From Clostridiaceae bacterium (GTDB lineage Bacteria; Bacillota; Clostridia; Acetivibrionales; Acetivibrionaceae): 32,417 nucleotides of DNA. Both the position numbers and the translations under genes were made by a program. Shown piece after piece: positions 9,463 to 17,900 of the stretch. Where the stretch lies: the NCBI GenBank assembly GCA_012519925.1, contig JAAYPF010000053.1, forward strand, positions 1 to 32,417. The letters are read 5' to 3'. Each line of letters opens with the position of its first letter. The stretch's first letter is position 1. The notes under the pieces were generated by a model. That model had not been told where the DNA came from. It was given only the letters and a program-made list of their open reading frames with translations, and did no database searches.

Positions 9463-10242
9463 CTATTCACTCAACTTATTTTCATTTCTTTCTTTTTGTT
9501 CTACTGATTCCTCATTCGTAACAGGCGGTGCTTCAACCTTTTCCTTAACTTCAAAGCCCTGTCCGCCTCCAAGCATTGCTTCCGCTCTTGCACGTGCTCT
9601 GTCACGGGCAGAATTCATGTCAAGTTTTTTAAGTTTAAGATCCATATTGTCATTGTTAAGCGACTCAATAGCATTAGCCTTTGCTACTTTTTTGTTAACA
9701 ATTTCTCTTGCTCTGTCCATATCCTCATTTATACTTCCAACCTTATTGTTCTTTGAAGTATATTTAGCATTAACAGAGTTTATATTCTCTTTGAGTGCCG
9801 CCATCTTTTGCTGACTCTTCAAAGTCTTTAATTCGTTTAACTTTGTATTCATCTCTGACTCAAATATCTTATAATTCTCCCTAATTGCATCTACTTCTCT
9901 CATTGCATTATCATAAGTAGCCTTATGGGTATCATAAACTGTTTGATATTCCTCTTCTTGTATAAGGAGTTCAACTAGCACTTCCTTATCCCCTAGCTTT
10001 TGTGCAGAGTCTATTCTTGACTTTATAGCATTTAAATTTTTCTCAGAATTCTTCATTTCAATTTTAATCAATTCTGCATTTGTTTGAATTTCTATTATCT
10101 GCTGTTCTGCTTCTTTTCTTGCCTTGCCGATTTGATTCTTTATATCTTCAAAAAGTAGTTCTGGATTGTTTTCTTCCAATCCTCCAACAAACTGCCCAAA
10201 AAATCCTCTAATCAAACTTCCTATTCTACTAAAAAAGCCCAT
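9463..10242 (-). CDS. pspA: PspA/IM30 (ESCRT-III superfamily) membrane-stress protein
   Basis: 259 aa, almost wholly helical. The start MGFFSRIGSLIRGFFGQF is an amphipathic membrane-binding helix of PspA/Vipp1 type. The E-N-N-P-E-x-L region follows, then the long hairpin coiled coil (about 35-220). Unlike typical PspA, the tail (from about 225) is a charged, Pro/Glu-rich linker. PspA/IM30 proteins belong to the ESCRT-III superfamily and build oligomeric scaffolds on damaged membranes. AGGAGG lies 9 bases before the ATG. The gene follows a Cdc48/Vps4-like AAA+ ATPase by about 120 bp and precedes a membrane coiled-coil gene. That order suggests an ATPase that remodels the PspA polymer (inference). 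Confidence 0.85.
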   Translation of the reverse strand: MGFFSRIGSLIRGFFGQFVGGLEENNPELLFEDIKNQIGKARKEAEQQIIEIQTNAELIKIEMKNSEKNLNAIKSRIDSAQKLGDKEVLVELLIQEEEYQTVYDTHKATYDNAMREVDAIRENYKIFESEMNTKLNELKTLKSQQKMAALKENINSVNAKYTSKNNKVGSINEDMDRAREIVNKKVAKANAIESLNNDNMDLKLKKLDMNSARDRARARAEAMLGGGQGFEVKEKVEAPPVTNEESVEQKERNENKLSE

Positions 10243-10364
10243 GCAAATTACCTCCTATAATAATATGGCTTAGTATTAATTTATAACAAATAAACAACAT
10301 TGTAAACTATGAAAATCAAAAATTCAAAAAACTACCTCTAGACTTTACCTCTATAGGATTGTTT

Positions 10365-11990
10365 CTAATAGGTACAAGCATTAGTATTACTTCTTTCATC
10401 TAGTAGTCTTTTGTATCTTTCCGGTAGTAAATCTTTATCATCACACTCCTCAATAGCGAGCATTGTCATGTATTCAACCTGTTGTGTACTTGGTCTACAC
10501 CTCGAAATAGCCTCATTAAGAACTGTAGAAGTAAGCACCGTACCTTCAACATCGTCTTCATTAGCAAGTTCATAAGCTTTTCTCACAACAGTCTCTATTT
10601 CAGCTCCTGTGTAGTTCTCTGTTTGCTGTGCAAATGGAAGAAAGTCCTCAATATCCGTCTCAAAACCGAATTTCTTAATCATAATCTTAAAAATTTGTGC
10701 CCTTTCCCCCTCTTCAGGCAACAATATAGGGATTTTTTTGTCAAACCTTCCTGCTCTCTTTAAAGCAGGATCTAAAAGATCCGGTCTATTTGTTGCAGCA
10801 ATGAATATTATTCTCCCTCTATTATTTGTATTACTGGTAAACTGTAAAAATTCACTAAATATATTTCTACTCACTCCGCTGTCATTTCCATCTCCTCTTC
10901 TAAACGCCGTATCTATTTCATCAACAAATACTATAACCGGCTCTTGCGATTGTGCGCCTAAAAGACATTTCTTAAAATTCTTCTCACTCTCTCCAACATA
11001 CTGTCCTAGAATTCTTGACATATCAATTTTGACACAATTAAAACCACTTGATTTTGCCAAAGCATTAACTAAAAGAGTTTTTCCCGTTCCTGATGGTCCA
11101 CACAAAAGTATTCCCATTGGTACCCTTCTCAAATCCCCTTCTTTTATTGGCTTAACTATGTTTTTCATAAGGTAATTCTTGGCTTTTTCCATTCCACCTA
11201 CATCATCAAAACTGATTACAGGATAAATGAACTCTAAAACATCCCCATACTCTTTTTTTAGTACAGAATGCTTTTTCTCTTTAATAAAATCGAAGCTTAT
11301 AGCCACATTTTCGGATTCCGCTTTTAGTTTTATATCCTTAATTGCCTTTTTACTTAACCCTGAAGAAAGTTTGGAAAACTCATCTATCGTTAGATCCATC
11401 TTAATATTATTTTCTTCTACAAGGTATTTAATATATTTTTTACGCTCCTCTTCATCAGGAAGTTCAACAAGTATAGGTTCAACTCTGTAAGAGGATCTTA
11501 ATATTTCAGAATTTACCTCTGCTAAAGTATTGGCCAACATAAATATACAGCTTCCTACAGAAGATATCTTAGCATCATTTGACCACTCGCATAGCCAAAT
11601 TAAGTCAAGCTTTTCTTCCATAGACAAGCTTCCTAAATCCCCTGGTGGAATTATCTTATCAACATAATCTATAAATAATGCCATTTTAGTACTTTTTAGT
11701 GCAATATCTATATAGGGGAATATCTTTGAAGGCAATGAATTTAAGAGGTTAACCGCCTTATTCGAGGTAATCTTATGGAACTCCTTTTCCATGGATGCCT
11801 CATAAAAAGTAAGACCCTTTGATATATCATAGAATGCAACTATACCAAATTCTCTCTGTTTAATAAATTCATCGTAGATATACCTTTCAAGACTTCTATA
11901 ATTGTCGACTACATCTCTTATATTAAAATATAAAATAAACTCGTGCGAAATACCTGCTCTATACGTATTTAAGAATTTTTGATACCACAT
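10365..11990 (-). CDS. Cdc48/Vps4-type AAA+ ATPase with degenerate first AAA domain
   Basis: Using the ATG at 11990 (541 aa; GGGAG six bases upstream; an in-frame start 21 bases earlier has no ribosome site), the C-terminal half is a canonical classical-clade AAA domain: D-D-V-G-G-M, Walker A G-P-S-G-T-G-K304-T, pore-loop region Y-V-G-E-S-E, Walker B V-F-V-D357-E358, sensor A-A-T-N401-R-P and second-region-of-homology R-A-G-R-F-D. The N-terminal ~230 residues keep a Walker B-like L-F-I-D-Y-V-D and a sensor-1-like M-L-A-N-T but no Walker A. This looks like an inactive AAA domain, as in Ycf46-type proteins. The next gene downstream is pspA. A role in extracting or disassembling PspA assemblies is inferred. 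Confidence 0.85.
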   Translation of the reverse strand: MWYQKFLNTYRAGISHEFILYFNIRDVVDNYRSLERYIYDEFIKQREFGIVAFYDISKGLTFYEASMEKEFHKITSNKAVNLLNSLPSKIFPYIDIALKSTKMALFIDYVDKIIPPGDLGSLSMEEKLDLIWLCEWSNDAKISSVGSCIFMLANTLAEVNSEILRSSYRVEPILVELPDEEERKKYIKYLVEENNIKMDLTIDEFSKLSSGLSKKAIKDIKLKAESENVAISFDFIKEKKHSVLKKEYGDVLEFIYPVISFDDVGGMEKAKNYLMKNIVKPIKEGDLRRVPMGILLCGPSGTGKTLLVNALAKSSGFNCVKIDMSRILGQYVGESEKNFKKCLLGAQSQEPVIVFVDEIDTAFRRGDGNDSGVSRNIFSEFLQFTSNTNNRGRIIFIAATNRPDLLDPALKRAGRFDKKIPILLPEEGERAQIFKIMIKKFGFETDIEDFLPFAQQTENYTGAEIETVVRKAYELANEDDVEGTVLTSTVLNEAISRCRPSTQQVEYMTMLAIEECDDKDLLPERYKRLLDERSNTNACTY

Positions 11991-12144
11991 ATTCGGCTCC
12001 CTAAAAAACATAATATATATAGCTATTATACACTAATACTATTATATTTTACCATAATATCTTTCATATCAAAAGTAATATCCTCAAAATTCTTTGGATT
12101 GTTAATTCTCTCAATTTAACAGAATAAATAATTACATTATTGAA

Positions 12145-12157
12145 ATGCTATTAGCAT
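12145..12157. promoter_or_regulatory. Palindrome upstream of the HMA protein (possible operator)
   Basis: ATGCTA-T-TAGCAT lies just before the AT-rich TAATAT that could serve as a -10, and 23 bases before the start codon. Its position suits an operator, perhaps for a metal-responsive repressor, but it does not match the known CopY or CsoR motifs. Confidence 0.3.
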
Positions 12158-12179
12158 AATATAAAACAAGGAGGCAAAT

Positions 12180-12386
12180 ATGAAAACAGCTACTTTTAAT
12201 ATTCCTTCAATATCTTGTAGTGCTTGTTCAAGTAAAATAAAAGAAAGTGTTAAATCCCTCACGGGGATAGAAGATGTTTCAGTTGATTTAAAAAGCCAAC
12301 AAGTTAGAGTTGATTATAACCCTGATAATATTATGCCAAAGGATATTAAAATGCATATTTCCCAAATGGGATATGAAATAATTTAA
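12180..12386 (+). CDS. Heavy-metal-associated (HMA) domain protein, CopZ-like metallochaperone
   Basis: 68 aa, one complete HMA ferredoxin-like fold (beta-alpha-beta-beta-alpha-beta). The metal-binding loop reads I-S-C13-S-A-C16, the C-x-x-C that binds Cu(I) in CopZ/Atx1 proteins. The usual Met before it is replaced (S-I-S-C). The C-terminal M-G-Y-E-I-I is typical of the family. AAGGAGG lies 6 bases before the ATG. It is divergent from the AAA+ gene, with no copper ATPase adjacent. Copper buffering or delivery is the likely role, though other soft metals are possible. Confidence 0.88.
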   Translation: MKTATFNIPSISCSACSSKIKESVKSLTGIEDVSVDLKSQQVRVDYNPDNIMPKDIKMHISQMGYEII

Positions 12387-12394
12387 CTATATAT

Positions 12395-12553
12395 TAGGCC
12401 ACTTCAAAAAATAACTATGCACCCTGTCCTTTTATAAACTTCGATTTGCATTTTTTGCATTTCAAAATAGTGTTCTTCTGTTGAAAGCTTTCAAGCCTTC
12501 ATGATAGGTGCTGTGACTCAATTATCGTATAGAATATTTTTTGAAATGGCCTA
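12395..12553. repeat. MITE-like element with 19-bp terminal inverted repeats
   Basis: TAGGCCACTTCAAAAAATA (12395-12413) and its inverted partner (12535-12553) match at 18 of 19 bases. The 159-bp body has no ORF but contains a perfect internal palindrome TTGAAAGCTTTCAA (12481-12494). Related sequence recurs at 14450-14565, with smaller pieces near 14273, 16199 and 17734. It lies between the convergent HMA and gntR genes, so it may double as a bidirectional terminator. Confidence 0.7.
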
Positions 12554-12558
12554 GTCTT

Positions 12559-13236
12559 CTACTTTAAATTTTTAATTGCTTTAATTATTACCTTTTCTTG
12601 ATTATTTATATGAGTTTGAGCACATGCTTGTGCCTGATCAAAATTCCTAGCCGATATAGCATCACAAATATCTTCATGCTCCTTAATAAGATTTTTAGGA
12701 CTGCTATAGTCTTTAAGATATATAACCCTAAAACGCTGAACTTGCTCCCTAAGATTGTTCGCTATCTGTAGGAGTCGATCATTTCTTGATGCACGATAAA
12801 TCAATTCATGAAATTCAACGTCTTTCTTTATTGTACCATGCAAATTGTCTTTGTTGGCATAATTAACAAACTGTGCCTGGATCTGCCTTAATTCCTTAAT
12901 CTCCTCATCAGTAATTCTTTCTGCTGCAAGTCTTGTAGCAAGACTATCCATAGATGCCCTTACCTCTAAAACATCCATTATGTCTTTTACTGAAAGTTCT
13001 GCAACATGAGCTCCTTTTCTCGGAAGCATATCAACAAGACCTTCAAGTTCAAGCATTCTTATAGCTTCTCTGACAGGAGTACGGCTCACACCCATTTTTT
13101 CAGCGAGTTTGACTTCCATAAGGCGCTCTCCAGGCTTCAACTCACCGGTTATAATTGCTTCCCTTAATGTATCAAATATTACCTCTCTTAATGGTTTGTA
13201 ATCATTTAAATTTACCTTTGAAAGCTTACTAGCCAT
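12559..13236 (-). CDS. GntR-family transcriptional regulator, FCD (FadR) subfamily
   Basis: 225 aa. An N-terminal winged helix (about 15-80; G-E-L-K-P-G-E-R-L, L-A-E-K-M-G-V-S-R-T-P-V-R-E-A-I-R) is followed by an all-helical FCD ligand domain. The FCD metal-site residues are present: D and H in K-D-V-E-F-H, H in K-E-H-E-D-I-C, and H in Q-T-H-I-N-N-Q. Such proteins sense small carboxylates. The start lies 7 bp after the ispE stop with its ribosome site (GAGG) inside the ispE end, so the pair is translationally coupled. A tandem TTGTATACA-type site of the kind FCD regulators bind lies upstream of nifJ in this window. A link between them is inference. Confidence 0.92.
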   Translation of the reverse strand: MASKLSKVNLNDYKPLREVIFDTLREAIITGELKPGERLMEVKLAEKMGVSRTPVREAIRMLELEGLVDMLPRKGAHVAELSVKDIMDVLEVRASMDSLATRLAAERITDEEIKELRQIQAQFVNYANKDNLHGTIKKDVEFHELIYRASRNDRLLQIANNLREQVQRFRVIYLKDYSSPKNLIKEHEDICDAISARNFDQAQACAQTHINNQEKVIIKAIKNLK

Positions 13237-13243
13237 ATTTACC

Positions 13244-14113
13244 TCATCTCTCCTCGTAATATGTTTCGGTTAAAATACAGTTCCACCTGTCATCCCTGTT
13301 GATATTTTCATAAGCCTTCTGAGCAGTTAACCTGTTTTCAAAAATGCCAAAAACCGTCGGACCACTTCCACTCATCATACTACCTAAAGCACCAAGTTTA
13401 ACAAGCTTTTCTTTTATTTCGCAGATAATTTCGTATTTTTTTATAGTAACGGATTCCAATACATTAACCATTTTATTGCAAAGGTTTTGTAAATCCCTTT
13501 TTTCAATCATGCTAATAATATAATCTGTATGTGGTCTTGAGGTTATTTTCTCTATATTCAGATTCTTATATACCCATGCTGTTGAAACAGAAATTTTAGG
13601 TTTCACAAGCACTATATCCACATTACTAAGAGGTTTGATATCTGTAAGAAGCTCTCCTATACCTTCTGCTAACATCGTCCCACCTTTTATACAAAAAGGA
13701 ATGTCTGCTCCTATAGTTTTTCCTAACTGCATCAATTCTTCTTGCCGTAAATTAAGAGAAAATAATTCGTTCATTCCCTTCAAAACAGCGGCTGCATCAG
13801 CACTACCACCTGCAAGTCCTGCTGCAACAGGTATGTTTTTAGCTATTTTGATATCAATACCTTTTTGAAGGTCAAACTTGTCCATCATAAGTTTTGCAGC
13901 TTTATATGCAATATTATCACTGTTTGACGGAACCCATTTTTTGTCACAGGATATTTTTATATCGCTTTTTTCCGTTTGACTAATAAATACTTTGTCATGC
14001 AAACTTATTGATTGCATAATCATTTGTACATCATGATATCCGTCTTCTCTTTTTCTTAACACATCAAGTGACAAATTAATTTTTGCTCTTGCTTTTATAC
14101 ATATAGAATTCAT
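13244..14113 (-). CDS. ispE: 4-diphosphocytidyl-2-C-methyl-D-erythritol kinase
   Basis: GHMP-family kinase of the MEP isoprenoid pathway; it phosphorylates the 2-hydroxyl of CDP-methylerythritol. Seen: the N-terminal K-A-R-A-K11-I-N-L motif, the GHMP ATP loop P95-V-A-A-G-L-A-G-G-S104-A-D106, G-A-D-I-P-F with the catalytic Asp, and C-terminal M-M-S-G-S-G-P-T. The length of 289 aa is normal. AGGTG lies just before the ATG. In Bacillus ispE also lies near veg and yabG, so this order is an old conserved neighbourhood. Confidence 0.95.
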   Translation of the reverse strand: MNSICIKARAKINLSLDVLRKREDGYHDVQMIMQSISLHDKVFISQTEKSDIKISCDKKWVPSNSDNIAYKAAKLMMDKFDLQKGIDIKIAKNIPVAAGLAGGSADAAAVLKGMNELFSLNLRQEELMQLGKTIGADIPFCIKGGTMLAEGIGELLTDIKPLSNVDIVLVKPKISVSTAWVYKNLNIEKITSRPHTDYIISMIEKRDLQNLCNKMVNVLESVTIKKYEIICEIKEKLVKLGALGSMMSGSGPTVFGIFENRLTAQKAYENINRDDRWNCILTETYYEER

Positions 14114-14562
14114 TTTTCACCTAGTACTTCATATTATGGATTTAAATATCTTTCAAATTTCTATGTTTAAAAATCAATATAACCTTTAGGTCAAAACGCC
14201 CCTCACAGAAGAATAAATGCTTCCAGATAGAGGAACATTATTATACTGTGCTAAAAAAGAAACTCAATTTTTTTGAAATGGTCTAACCTAATCAATACTT
14301 TCATGTTTTTATATTATATACAAAATACAAAGCGTTTTCAATAAAGACTCTTCTTTTATCCCTTTTAATTTTTTCATTTTGTTTAGATGAGCCTAAAAAA
14401 GCTTTGCAACGTCCATATCAAAAAATTGGATTTTTTTAACCGAAAAATAATTTCCCTCTGCCTGAAAGCTTTTATAATTTCATGATGGGACTTAGACCAT
14501 TTCTTAAAATCTAGTCTAATTAGGTTCATAACCTGATTATTGTATAAATTTTTGAAATGACC
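14114..14562. other. Intergenic region with a degenerate copy of the repeat family
   Basis: 449 bp upstream of ispE with no ORF I can support. GAAATGGTCTAA (about 14275-14286) is inverted as TTAGACCATTTC (about 14492-14503), and the right part (14450-14565) aligns with the right half of the 12395 element. A small-SASP gene (sspF) occupies the equivalent place in Bacillus but is not seen here. Confidence 0.5.
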
Positions 14563-14565
14563 TTA
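14450..14565. repeat. Second, diverged copy of the MITE-like repeat
   Basis: The blocks CTGAAAGCTTT, TTCATGATGGG, CTGATTATTGTATAAA and TTTTTGAAATGACCT occur in the same order as in the 12395-12553 element. An insertion of about 35 bases is present that itself contains an inverted TAGACCATTTC. The right end reaches the stop codon of the SPOCS gene. Confidence 0.5.
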
Positions 14566-16137
14566 TTGTGAAATTTTTGATTTCCTAGGAATCATTACTT
14601 GTTGTCCAGGAACAATATTATCCTCTTCACTTAAATTGTTTGTTTTTTTAATGTTATCCACAGTTGTATGGTATTTTTTCGCAATTTTCCACAAATCATC
14701 ATCTGGTTGTGAGAAATAAATAACTATACTTGGGCTTTCAGTCTTTTTATCTTCAAGAGGATTCTCTGTAACCTTTGTAATTAAAGGCAATTGAACTGAA
14801 TCAATAACTTTTATACATACATTTATAATTACTCTTATTTCAACTTCACTTGCAGATATCATGCTATAATTACAATGCTCAACTTCAAGTTCTACTTCGC
14901 AATTCATTTTAGGATTTATTTCGTTTACCTCAATATTTTGCTTAAAAGGAACTTCGCAATCATAGCACGAAATAGGCAGTTCGCTATTATTCGCTAAGTA
15001 AAGTATGCTATTGTTTACTGCCCCTTCTAACGTTACAGTCCCTTCTCCTATATTGCATTCCAACATACTTGGTTTTGAAAGAACGTTAAATACCTGAGCT
15101 ATTTCAGGACTATCCCCATCAATATTAACTGTATCCTTAACAATTATCTGATTTTTTTCTTTTCCAACTATTTTTTTTGTATTAAAAGACTTTTGTTCTA
15201 TATTCAGTTTCCTACTTAGGCTGTACGCATCCGCTAATACATCTATTTCTCTTCTTTCGTATGCTTGTGCTTTTAACATCAATTCAACTTCTGAGCTTAA
15301 AATTCTCAGTTCCCCATCATTGTCTTCTGCTGCTCTGAAAGAGTAATTTATGACCTTATAATCAACTTCACAGTCACACGCCTCATTAACCCCTTGTATT
15401 TCGATAAACTGTGTAAAAGGTAATTCATGTTCTATAAACTGAATACTATTTTCCTCATCATCGGCTATGTACAGTGTTAATACATTTAAATCTCCTTTTG
15501 CAATTATTTTATTATCGGCTACCTTATAGTCTTTTCCAACTACTTTGACATCACTTCTCAATATTTCTTTAATAGTTGGCTTGCCAGCAGGAATTTCTAT
15601 TGACTCATTAACAATGCAGTAGGCATTATTTTCCCCTAAGGTACTATTTACATCAATATTGTCTTTTAGAACCTCAATATCTTCAAGTCCATCTATATTG
15701 TTTACAAAATTTTGTTCAACTTCCTCGCATACCTTAACATTAAACTTTAATATTGCTTTAACCTTAATTTTTCTTCCGTATAAAATTTCATAGTCTAGAT
15801 GCTCTATTTCACATTTTACATTTGACTTCAATCCGTATCTTGCATTTAATACATCCACACTATATGAAAATTCATTACTTGTATTTATACTTCTAACCTT
15901 ATTACTTTCATCCTCTGAAATGTAAAGTATTTTATAACGGATGGCACCATTTACAGCAACTTTATCCTGTAAAACCTCCGAGCTTTTTTCATATATCTCG
16001 CCATCTATTAAAAGAATACGAGCTGCATCAGGATTTGTATCAGGAACAATTATGTCATGCTCAACTATTGTCTGTGCAGTGTCTTCGCCCACAAGATTAT
16101 TGATTTTAACTGATTCTTTTACAAGCTCAAGAGACAT
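14566..16137 (-). CDS. SPOCS (DUF3794) and LysM domain protein, probable spore-coat or cortex factor
   Basis: Start at the ATG at 16137 (524 aa), preceded by AGAGGAGG; an in-frame TTG upstream overlaps that site and is rejected. Three DUF3794/SPOCS repeats lie at about 10-150, 160-300 and 320-450; they are beta-rich with recurring D-x-V-x-V-x-G and L-P-F-x-Q motifs. A C-terminal LysM domain (about 475-522; D-L-W-K-I-A-K-K-Y, I-V-P-G-Q-Q-V-M-I-P) should bind peptidoglycan. DUF3794 occurs in SpoVID/SafA-like coat proteins and is widespread in sporulating Clostridia. Neighbours veg, yabG and ispE support a sporulation-period role. The stop codon is at 14563-14565. Confidence 0.85.
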
Positions 16138-16338
16138 CTTCAATCCTCCTCTAAACAAAAATATTGTTTACAAACTTTACGTAAGGTGACTAAAAAAACA
16201 AATGGTCTATTGTCCTTTCAAAAAATATGATTGATGGGTTTTGTGACCTAAATGATAATAACACCTTAGTAAATCTGCTTTATGCACTTTAATAATATAT
16301 ATGACAAGGTATATAAAATATTCCATGTATAAAAAATA

Positions 16339-16375
16339 AATAAAAGAGCACTACAAAATATAGCACTCTTTTATT
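16339..16375 (-). terminator. Terminator after veg
   Basis: AATAAAAGAG (16339-16348) pairs with CTCTTTTATT (16366-16375). Read on the reverse strand, the stem is followed by the T-rich TTTATTTTTTA. It lies 45 bp beyond the veg stop and separates veg from the SPOCS gene. Confidence 0.7.
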
Positions 16376-16418
16376 ATAAATTTAAATCTTTAATTTAATC
16401 CTCTATACACTTGACATC

Positions 16419-16682
16419 TCAGCTTACTTGAATCTTTTTATTATCCTTACATATAACAATTTCGACAGCCTTCGTAAGTATATCTGTATAACTGTATGAA
16501 ACTCTTCTTGTTGCCTCGTAATCGTTTTCAAATTTTACTACGAAGATGCTAGGATAGGTGTTTTCAAGTATTCCTTCTTTGATAAAAGCCTTTTTTCTAC
16601 CTTTATTTGCTTTTAATTGAATCTTCTGCCCTATGCATGTTTCTATATCTCTCTTAATCTGAAACAAGCTACTCTTCTCCAT
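16419..16682 (-). CDS. veg: Veg protein
   Basis: 87 aa with the full Veg signature: I-K-R-D-I-E, G-x-K-I-Q-L-K-A-N-K-G-R-K-K, E-G-I-L-E-N-T-Y-P-S-I-F-V-V and the R-R-V-S-Y-S-Y-T-D motif. Veg is a small, highly expressed SH3-like protein conserved in Firmicutes. In Bacillus it influences biofilm gene expression and spore outgrowth. GAGGTGA lies before the ATG. Two tandem consensus sigma-A promoters lie just upstream and a terminator follows, so it is probably a strongly expressed single-gene unit. Confidence 0.95.
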   Translation of the reverse strand: MEKSSLFQIKRDIETCIGQKIQLKANKGRKKAFIKEGILENTYPSIFVVKFENDYEATRRVSYSYTDILTKAVEIVICKDNKKIQVS

Positions 16683-16712
16683 GTTTGAATCACCTCATCT
16701 TCTGTTTGCATC

Positions 16713-16741
16713 ATTATATCACAATAAGAGCAACTTGTCAA
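16713..16741 (-). promoter_or_regulatory. veg promoter P1, perfect sigma-A consensus
   Basis: Read on the reverse strand: TTGACA (16741-16736), 17-base spacer, TATAAT (16718-16713). This exact consensus with ideal spacing lies about 30 bases before the veg start. It parallels the famously strong Bacillus veg promoter. Confidence 0.85.
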
Positions 16742-16751
16742 AAAAATATAT

Positions 16752-16781
16752 ATTATAACAAGGAAAATTTGTTGATGTCAA
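16752..16781 (-). promoter_or_regulatory. veg promoter P2, second consensus sigma-A promoter
   Basis: Read on the reverse strand: TTGACA (16781-16776), 18-base spacer, TATAAT (16757-16752). It is in tandem 40 bases upstream of P1. Confidence 0.75.
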
Positions 16782-16802
16782 GTATTTTTTTTATAAAACC
16801 TA

Positions 16803-17674
16803 TTATTTATATGGTTCTAATGGATATCCATCCCTATATTTCCCCCTTGTTTCCACTCCTCCTATCCCCTTAAACCCAGTAATTGTAGTGCTTACAACCT
16901 CCTCAGGTGAAATTATTCTATCTATCCCAGTAAACGCAACTTTTTTACATACATAAACTGGATCCAAAGCATGAATTAGAACCCTATAGGGCGCACTTGC
17001 AAAATTAGCTCCTGCCTCAATAATTTTATGGTACATTGATTGACAAGCACCCGCAAAAATTACAAGTCCATCAAAATTACTATCGTATCTTCTTGCCTCT
17101 TTAACTGCATCAATAAAATATTTTGAGTTCCTGTAATTGTCTATCCTACTATAGCCATTTTCATCCTTTATTACACCGTCATGACCAGTTAAAACAAGAA
17201 TGTCCGGTTTATGTTTCATTAATAATTCATACACCTTTAACGGCTGGTCTTTTTCTTTCACATGTACTCCTACAGCCTCTATACCAAGGTTTCTATACTT
17301 CTCAAGACATGTTTTAAGATAATCATTATCTCCATCAATATGAAGTACCTTACCAGGTCTTTGAAACTTTAGGTCCTTATTTATGCTCTGGTCACGATAG
17401 AATTTTTTTTTTGCACATTCCTATATCCCATAGGTTGTAAACTCCTCATTTTCACATTAATTTTATTGTTTACCTTTTCACTGTATGCCCTTACATTAGA
17501 TTCAGGCTGTAAAACAAGATCCGATTCAGGTGCATCGGCCTCTAGTCTGTAGCAAATCCCTCTTAAAACGACTATTTCATTTCCACCCTCTTTTTTTATA
17601 TCTACAACTTTAAAAAGAATATCCGAGTTATAGGATTTTCTGCCCACAACATCTCCAATTTTTAATTTACTCAA
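16803..17674 (-). pseudogene. yabG: yabG sporulation protease, frameshifted in a poly-A run
   Basis: YabG is a sporulation-specific cysteine peptidase that processes coat proteins. The first ~87 codons (M-S-K-L-K-I-G-D-V-V-G-R-K-S-Y) read from a TTG at 17674 with GGAG eight bases upstream. At a run of ten A (reverse strand of 17403-17412) the frame closes after 'SIVTRA'. In the next frame the protein continues without interruption: V-Q-K-K-K-F-Y-R-D-Q, P-G-K-V-L-H-I-D-G-D, D-I-L-V-L-T-G-H-D-G, F-A-G-A-C-Q-S, H-A-L-D-P-V-Y. With one extra A it would be 290 aa, the same length as Bacillus YabG as I recall it. It may be a true mutation, a homopolymer sequencing error, or a site rescued by transcriptional slippage. 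CATATTAT (17717-17710) resembles a sporulation sigma -10. Confidence 0.85.
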
Positions 17675-17834
17675 AACTCTCACTCCATAAAATTCCTATC
17701 CTAATATACATAATATGCAGTTTTTTATTTATGGTGATTTTTTGAAAGGGGAATGACCCTTACTGCCACTGTATAGAACTTAATAGCTTTCTATGCGGTA
17801 TGCCTTCAAAATAAATAATAATAATATGTGGCTA

Positions 17835-17864
17835 TTGAAAATTGTTATTATTAAAAGTTATAAT
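17835..17864 (+). promoter_or_regulatory. Putative sigma-A promoter of fhs
   Basis: TTGAAA (17835-17840), 18-base spacer, TATAAT (17859-17864). This gives a leader of about 85 bases. Confidence 0.55.
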
Positions 17865-17900
17865 GTACTATAAGCATAAGTATTGTAAAAAGCATTGAAT

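Noticed and set aside
12395-12553. Complete insertion sequence
   Set aside because: Inverted ends are present but the 159-bp interior has no transposase ORF, so it is at most a MITE-like element.
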